64,000 nucleotides of DNA from Metaphire vulgaris (Eukaryota; Annelida; Clitellata; Crassiclitellata; Megascolecidae): the NCBI GenBank assembly GCA_018105865.1, contig CM030834.1:22777922-22841921 (forward strand), read 5' to 3'. Both the position numbers and the translations under genes were made by a program. Positions 57,993-64,000 of this stretch are shown here, piece by piece. Position 1 is the first letter of the stretch. Each line of letters starts with the position of its first letter. The notes under the pieces are model-generated. The model did not search any database. It saw nothing but the letters and a program-made list of their open reading frames with translations, and had not been told where the DNA came from.

Positions 57993-58892
57993 CTATCACT
58001 GACTCGCTGGATGGCCAGTTATCATTGTCGTTCGAAGTGTTTGACTCCGTAGTCTCATAACTTTCGGTGGCTGTAGTTGCCTGTTGAAATCCTGTTGAGA
58101 TCCGGGCGCTTGTGACGTCATCGGCGACGGAATCGGAGGTTACGGTTACTTCCGGTTCTCGGGTCGTTGCGACTGGAACTGTGCGCCGCGTGGAAGACGG
58201 TCCAGTTGTTGTCTGACTTCTTCTTTTTCCTGGCGATGTGACCGATGTCGCAGTGGACGACGGATCTCTGACCGTTGAAGATCTCTGTGGTCTATTATCC
58301 GCCGTCGTCGACGTCTCGCAGATTCGTTCCAAAAGTTCCAGGACTACGGACCCCAGATTCCGGTAGCCTGCGACGAGGAACCCAAACCGCCGGAACGGGG
58401 CACTGGCCACCGATTCCAGCTCCCGGCGGTCGATCCCAGACCCAACGCCGACGACAAACACCTTCGTACGCCCGTCCGCCTTCAGGTCCGCTGCGGCGGC
58501 GGCGGCGGCCGCGACCGACGGGTCCCCGACGCGGCCCCCCGTCACGACCACGACCGCCCTCGAGGCGCCCGGACGGTAGTGTCGCTCGGACGATCCCAGG
58601 ATGCGCAGCGCCCCGGACAGCTCGGTGACCGAGTCCTCATCGGCCGTCGCGGCGATGTGCGAAATGGCGCGCAGCAGTGACGTCACGTTTCCGCCGTTCG
58701 TCGCCAGTTCGAACTGGACGCGAGGCGCGTCGCCATAGGTTACGACCGACGCGTGGACGGCGTCGCCGTTGGCAACCGTCAGCGCCGAAACGCAGTTCCG
58801 GACGAAGCGCTGGCTGAGTTTCAGATTGTCCGGGTAATGGGCGATCGAAAGGTCGAGAAGAAAGGTCAAATCCAAGGTCACGGACCTACAGA
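57993..58892 (-). CDS. VWA-domain protein, exon with second VWA domain and Ser/Thr-rich linker
   Basis: Minus-strand exon from GTGCTTGCAG to an ATAG|GTAAGAG donor, 900 nt, phase 1-1. Residues 1-180 form a VWA domain: VTLDLTFLLDLSIAHY (strand 1), VHASVVTYGDAPRVQFEL, VVVVTGGR, KVFVVGVGS, ELESVAS, ending ERICE. The MIDAS is broken: DxSxS reads DLSIA and the usual TDG reads TGG. A 120-residue Ser/Thr-rich linker follows (STTADNRPQRSSTV, QTTTGPSSTRRTVPVATT), probably O-glycosylated. Reading on past the donor would give a stop at 57937. Likely extracellular, matrilin/collagen-VI type; protein identity unknown. Further exons must lie both sides. Confidence 0.8.
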
Positions 58893-59277
58893 CTGCAAGC
58901 ACGAAAAAGAAACAAAATAACGGGCTGCTTTGTAATGTATTGTAATAAGAGACTTCTATAGCGCCTTCGTTATATTTCTACAGAGAATGGTGCTCCCGGC
59001 TTTAGAGTAGCTTGATGAGAAAACGAGACTTTAGTCTTCGCATTGAATTATCTACGTCATCTTACAGGCCTAAATCTTTTATAATTACTTACTTACTCGC
59101 TTACTTAAACGAGGCCTAAATGAGACAGGTAATTGTCGGGTCAATTCCAGGTTCGCGTATGCATGCATCATGAATGACAAAAAACTACTACTGTATCTTG
59201 AAAACACATGAGACGAACATGAAGACGAAACACGAAGCTGCACGACACCACACTTAAGCAGTTAACGATTGAGAAGT

Positions 59278-59444
<167 letters not shown>

Positions 59445-59746
59445 ATGAACTTCTATAGCGTCATTTTTAGTGATGCACTTTGTATAATTCAATGGTCGCT
59501 CTATAGATTTGAATCATAATTCCCATTGGCAGATCTAATTTTCCGGCCCCGGTGATGGCGGATAGACAATAGAGAACAGGTAGGCAATAGAGAATTAATG
59601 CCTAAATAGAGAACAGGTAGGCAACAGAGAACAGGTAGGCAATAGAGAATTAATGCCTAAATAGAGAACAGATTGCATGTATGCCAATCAACGCAACGAC
59701 AGGCCTCTATACTTTCTGCATCATGACTTGTTTATCGTCATATTAC

Positions 59747-60352
59747 CGTCCGGTGGACTTGGCTTTTCCGTCTCTTCCGTCTGACTGCAAATCTTCTCGG
59801 TCAAGACCCGTCGCAGGTCGCGGGTCAGCTGCTCGGTCGACAGAAGGAACAGGAACTCCGGGCCGCTGGCGATGGCCCTCAGCTCCCTCTCGTCGAGGTC
59901 GTCTCCGACGCCGACAGCAAACAGGCCGATGCCCCCGCCGCGTACCACCCGTGCCTCCCTCGCGGTGGCCGCCTGGAGATGCGACTGTCCGTCGGTGACG
60001 ACGACGCCGACCTGCGGGACTTCCGGTCTCCCCTCCTCCTCAAGCAGGACCCTGAGCCGTCGCAGGGCGAGATCGGTCCTCGTGTTGCCGCGAAGCTGCC
60101 TAACCTTGGCGACGGCCCCCTTGGCGAAGGCGGTCCCCTGGGCGGCCTGCAGGCCGAATTCGACGCGGGCGTAGTCGGCGTAGGTGAGCAGGGCGCACCG
60201 GATCGCGTCCGAACCGGAGCACAGGTCCTGGATGGTGTCGTTCACGAACCGGATCTGCTTCCGGAAGTCCGGAGCCCAGATACTGGAGGAGGAGTCCAGC
60301 ACGAAAACGACGTCCACCTTGTTTGAACACGCGATCCGAGAATCCGGGACGT
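59747..60352 (-). CDS. VWA-domain protein, exon with first VWA domain
   Basis: Minus-strand exon of 606 nt, phase 1-1. Encodes VPDSRIACSNK then a full VWA domain: VDVVFVLDSSSSIW (DxSxS intact), CALLTYADYARVEFGL, GNTRTDLAL (MIDAS Thr), VGVVVTDGQS (MIDAS Asp), IGLFAVGVGDDLDERELRAI, ending EKICSQTEE. The G left at the donor (GAC G|GTAATA) joins exactly with the next exon (G|TC TGT) to give Val-Cys. The acceptor AG is supplied by the end of an (ATT)n array. Cysteines border the domain, as in matrilins. Confidence 0.85.
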
Positions 60353-60353
60353 C

Positions 60354-60402
<49 letters not shown>
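60353..60402 (+). repeat. (AAT)n array forming the VWA exon acceptor
   Basis: On the minus strand this is (ATT)n ending TATTAG directly at the exon border. Confidence 0.93.
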
Positions 60403-60490
60403 GACAGAAAAAATCTTCAAATAGGGGCCAATCCAAGAATTAAGTTTGGAGGGACCACTTCGTGTTTTATTCCCCATTCATAATTGTCCC

Positions 60491-60492
<2 letters not shown>

Positions 60493-60547
<55 letters not shown>

Positions 60548-60577
60548 GTTGTTGTTGTTGTTGTTGTTGTTCTTCTT

Positions 60578-60647
<70 letters not shown>
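60493..60647 (+). repeat. (ATT)n/(GTT)n/(CTT)n/(ATT)n compound microsatellite
   Basis: Four consecutive trinucleotide blocks, each one substitution from the next. Confidence 0.96.
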
Positions 60648-60648
<1 letters not shown>

Positions 60649-60999
60649 ACCATTAGCTGCGGGAAATGTTAACTTGCCTTCTCGGATGGTCCTGTCACCA
60701 GATGGCGACGATCGACATATCTGCAAATAAAAAAGTCTGCCTGCTAAGAATCTCTGCAGTGGTATTTGACATCAGTCAGAAGTAGACTAAGTGATTAAGT
60801 AAAATCCTGCGAATGTATGTAGCTTTTTTACAAGTAGTGCAGCAGTAGCTGCTTAATATCAGAATATATAAGGATATATAGGCCTATACGTTTCTGTTGA
60901 CTTGTTTTATTTGACAACAGGGATTAAGCTACGTTTCAAATCTAGAAGCGACCATGCACTGATGTCAAGAACATTACTAAAATGAAGTCCATAGAAGTT

Positions 61000-61000
61000 C

Positions 61001-61050
<50 letters not shown>
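61000..61050 (+). repeat. (GAT)n microsatellite
   Basis: About 50 bp of GAT; no LINE coding sequence recognised directly before it. Confidence 0.93.
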
Positions 61051-61177
61051 CTTAGCGAAATTCCTTTGAAAATGTAACAAAACGACGTCTGTGTAAATTT
61101 AGATAGCATCGTCTTTGATTAGAACGCGTCTTTACAAAACAAACACACATTTAGATAAGGCCAACAGTAAACAGTTG

Positions 61178-61285
61178 CAGGGGCGCCCATCCCCCCCTGG
61201 CTGCTGGAAGCAGGTTCCCCCTTCCCTGTCCTCCCTTTCCTCTCCTGCCCCTAAACGGAGGTCCGGCAGGGATTTATCTACACCA

Positions 61286-61364
<79 letters not shown>

Positions 61365-62331
61365 CGAAAAAGTAGCCGTATAAGACTCGACACTGAACAC
61401 TGACAATCCCCATCCACGCAAATTCATGGAAAAAAGCCTGGGGTCCGGGGTATAGCCCCGGAAAATTTTTGAAATCAATAGGTGCTCGTAGGTGAGTTTC
61501 AGTGCATTTTGGACATTAAATCGCATACTTTGGTGCACCAGGATAGGTCTCATACCAGTAACTTCTAATTCTTAATTTCTGGAAAATTCCAACAGTCACA
61601 AAGCACTATTAAATGTAAGTTTAAACTATGGAGAGATATCGCAGTAATTGCGCTGGCAAACTATTTAAAATTACCTGCACGTTATCCATTGGCAATATGA
61701 CCACATCCAAATGCAAATAAAAATAAAATAAATGTTACTTTTAGTATTTATTTTAAAAATTAGATTTCTCCAACAGTAGATGATAGAGGCATTAAAGCTG
61801 CAACAACTGCAAATTGGGTAACTAGACTTCATGCAACTGACTGAAACGAGCAAATTATAATTATTGTTAGCAGTATCTAATTGTAGGCCTACCGTTTCAC
61901 AGTTTTGAATGTATTGTAATTTGTTGATGGATGTCTTTGGAAGGCTGCAGTAGTGGAGGGAGTTGCAGGGAGTTTAGTCTAATTTGGAATGTAAACTTCA
62001 TGTGAGTCTATTAGTTTGTTATAAACGATTTATATTTAACAGGAAGTTTGCACTCTTCATCATTAGAATGACTACGTAAAAGTTACAATAATAATAACAT
62101 TTTATGAATGCCTGATAATAATGAACTTGAGCTTGAATTGAGTACCGGTAATCTTATATGAAGTTACAAAATTGCACTGCAATAAAGCCAGTAATTGCGC
62201 AGTCATTGAGGGGCCTATTGAATTAATATACTACTCTAACGTGATACCAAAACTCAGGGGGGGAATTTCTTCCCCCCCTAGGTTTTTCAGGAAGCATTTG
62301 CTTCCTTTCCCCCCTTGTGTGGGCGCCCCTG
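61178..62331 (+). mobile_element. hAT-like 1.15-kb non-autonomous element (family G)
   Basis: Termini CAGGGGCGCCCATCC and GTGTGGGCGCCCCTG, perfect 8-bp flanks AACAGTTG (61170-61177, 62332-62339). Contains an (ATT)n array (61288-61362) and short ORFs only, with no transposase recognised. Confidence 0.88.
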
Positions 62332-62339
62332 AACAGTTG

Positions 62340-63050
62340 AGTAACGTTAAATTCATGGTTTAGCTAGGTTATTTTTTAAATTAACCTACCCTCGTTCCTA
62401 TATGCAGAATCCAAAAACCTAGTAATAAAGCATGCATCGTATGATGGAAGCGAGCGATTAATAATAATTATCTCTACTGTAAGTCGTCTTTCCTCTTTCG
62501 AGTACACTGCTTTTAGGCACCAAACCCAAATCCGCTGAATGGTGAATTAGATCAACTGTGGCTTTATAAGGCCGGTAGAGGCGGAACTGTCCGCTCACTC
62601 ATCGCCGGAAATCCGGAATTACATCAGACAGCATTTTCGAGGAAGAAGACGTGGAGGACTCGGAAGATGCCCACGCTCTTAATGGAGGCTTCCGGAAAAC
62701 TCAGTTTTCGTGCCACAATTAATCCGATAACAACTCTTGGTTGCTGCCACCTTGATTTTAGCTTCGACTTAACTCACTGTGCACCGTTTGAGATAGATAG
62801 ATACTGTACATAGGCTAGCTAGATATGCGACCACATCCTGAACAGTCAGGCCATATCGCCAAAATACAGATTGCAAGTAGAACAACTGTCACGGGGAAGA
62901 TTACCCCAGTAGGCCTACACCTCGGATGTAGGCGACAATATGACCAGACATAGCCTATAAGGGATGAGCGACAATTATCACTTTTTATTCTGTATTTATA
63001 TCTTAGTCATTATTGAGAATCTTAGCCTCTTATTATTAATTAATAATTAG
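62340..63050. other. Spacer, nothing recognised
   Basis: No ORF, exon or repeat family that I can support in this stretch. Confidence 0.4.
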
Positions 63051-63054
63051 TCAT

Positions 63055-63435
63055 TCGGTCGGGGGCAGCCAAAATTAATCATCCTGAAAATTAGCTGGCA
63101 AGAGAGATTAACAAATGAAGAGGTGCTAAAGAAAATTGGAGAAAAGAGACAACTCCTGACAGAAATTATAAACAGGAAAACAGTATGCTGGACACATAAT
63201 GCGGGGCTCAAGCACAGAGTAACAGAACAAGCAAAAGTCCTATTAGAGGGCAGATATGAGGGAAACAGGGCCAGAGGAAGACCTAGAAGAGACTGGCTGG
63301 ACGACGTTAAGGAACACATACAGGAAAAGAACTACGCAAGACTAAAAAGGATTGCTGAAGACAGAACGAAATGGAAACAACTCATGACCGTCAACCTTCA
63401 GATATGAAGATGACACATGATGATGATGATGACAG
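63055..63435 (+). mobile_element. LINE 3' end, second subfamily, with (GAT)n tail
   Basis: Encodes ENYAR-type LINE tail: VLKKIGEKRQLLTEIINRK, GRYEGNRARGRPRRDWLDDV, RLKRIAEDRTKWKQLM, then a stop and GATGATGATGATGA. The RGRPRRxWLDDV motif is shared with 16863-17525 but the protein differs, so it is a related, distinct family. Confidence 0.82.
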
Positions 63436-63492
63436 CTGGAATGTGTTCTATTTCAAACCTTGTAAATCGAAACATGTACGTATTATGTCTAC

Positions 63493-63728
63493 CATGGAGG
63501 TATTATCCCTGGAGACGGCATTACGTCATTTCGGTGAAGCCAACTAGCTGGGAAATTCCCAGACGGCAGCCACAGTTTGGGTCTACCAAGATGGCCGCTA
63601 ACACATGATTCGGGTCTACCAAGATGGCCGCTAACCATGGAGGTACTATATTTAGCCTACGCGCTACTGGCTTCACGCAGCCTGGGCTAAAATGACGTAA
63701 TGCCGTCTCCTGGGATAATACCTCCATG
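63493..63728. mobile_element. Long-TIR MITE (family H)
   Basis: 236 bp with imperfect inverted repeats of nearly 40 bp (63493-63531 and 63690-63728; CATGGAGGTATTATCCC and GACGGCATTACGTCATTT), perfect 8-bp flanks ATGTCTAC (63485-63492, 63729-63736). Interior has a direct duplication of GTCTACCAAGATGGCCGCTA. Confidence 0.92.
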
Positions 63729-64000
63729 ATGTCTACAGACTATCAAGCTTAGGAAACAATAATTAGCAATAATTAGGGCACACTAATAACTCGCGATAAT
63801 TCATAACATTGTGGTATTAATAGCAGTATTTAGTAATATGTGACATCACATTTCTGGAATCCCTCTCCCCGTCATCACAAATATTTGAGCCCTTTCCTCT
63901 TAGCTGCATGACGTCATTTATGGACAGCCCCCGACCGAATGACTAATGGAATGATTGAATGAACGAATGAATTCCTTTGTACTCTATTTGCCCCCACTGA

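Noticed and set aside
61278..61553. 91-codon minus-strand ORF
   Set aside because: Lies inside the family G element and runs into (ATT)n; no evidence of coding.

Overview
This window looks like nuclear DNA of an invertebrate animal, most likely a mollusc. Genes are split into short exons with GT-AG (and some GC-AG) introns, there are no bacterial-style operons, and the spacers are full of microsatellites, LINE 3' ends, SINEs and many short DNA transposons (MITEs). The mollusc suggestion rests mainly on a catchin/myorod-like gene, a thick-filament protein described from molluscan muscle. All family assignments come from reading translated exons against remembered protein families; no database search was run.

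Layout. (1) About 0.26-12.5 kb, minus strand: a nearly complete carnitine O-palmitoyltransferase 1 (CPT1) gene with 19 coding exons whose reading phases fit together; its last exon(s) lie beyond the left edge. It keeps the catalytic His but has changed residues in the carnitine-binding and STS motifs. (2) 12.5-19 kb: repeat-rich spacer with LINE 3' ends that finish in (GAT)n arrays. (3) 19-28 kb: three apparently intronless minus-strand ORFs, one an orphan multi-membrane protein and two tandem paralogues of a RYSQDSISN-type, possibly ParB-like family; the second paralogue has an apparent frameshift. (4) 28-34 kb: more spacer. (5) 34.5-40.4 kb, plus strand: two phase-matched exons of a gene I do not recognise. 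(6) 43.8-55 kb, plus strand: a catchin/myorod-like gene. Its first exon gives a unique 146-residue N-terminus; eleven further exons give about 825 residues of myosin-II rod. No motor domain was found upstream in the window. One exon carries a 1-nt frameshift. (7) 58.0-60.4 kb, minus strand: two phase 1-1 exons, each encoding one von Willebrand factor A domain, of a probably extracellular protein; one domain has lost its metal site. (8) 61-64 kb: a 1.15-kb hAT-like element, a LINE 3' end and a long-TIR MITE.

The genes do not form one pathway. CPT1 is a mitochondrial fatty-acid oxidation enzyme, catchin/myorod a muscle structural protein, and the VWA protein probably matrix or adhesion. The most striking shared property of the window is its mobile-element landscape: several MITE families keep readable 8- or 9-bp target-site duplications, a roughly 80-bp TTAA-flanked palindromic element occurs six times, and a short internal motif is shared by MITEs with different termini. 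Microsatellites and MITEs repeatedly sit within about 30 nt of exon borders.
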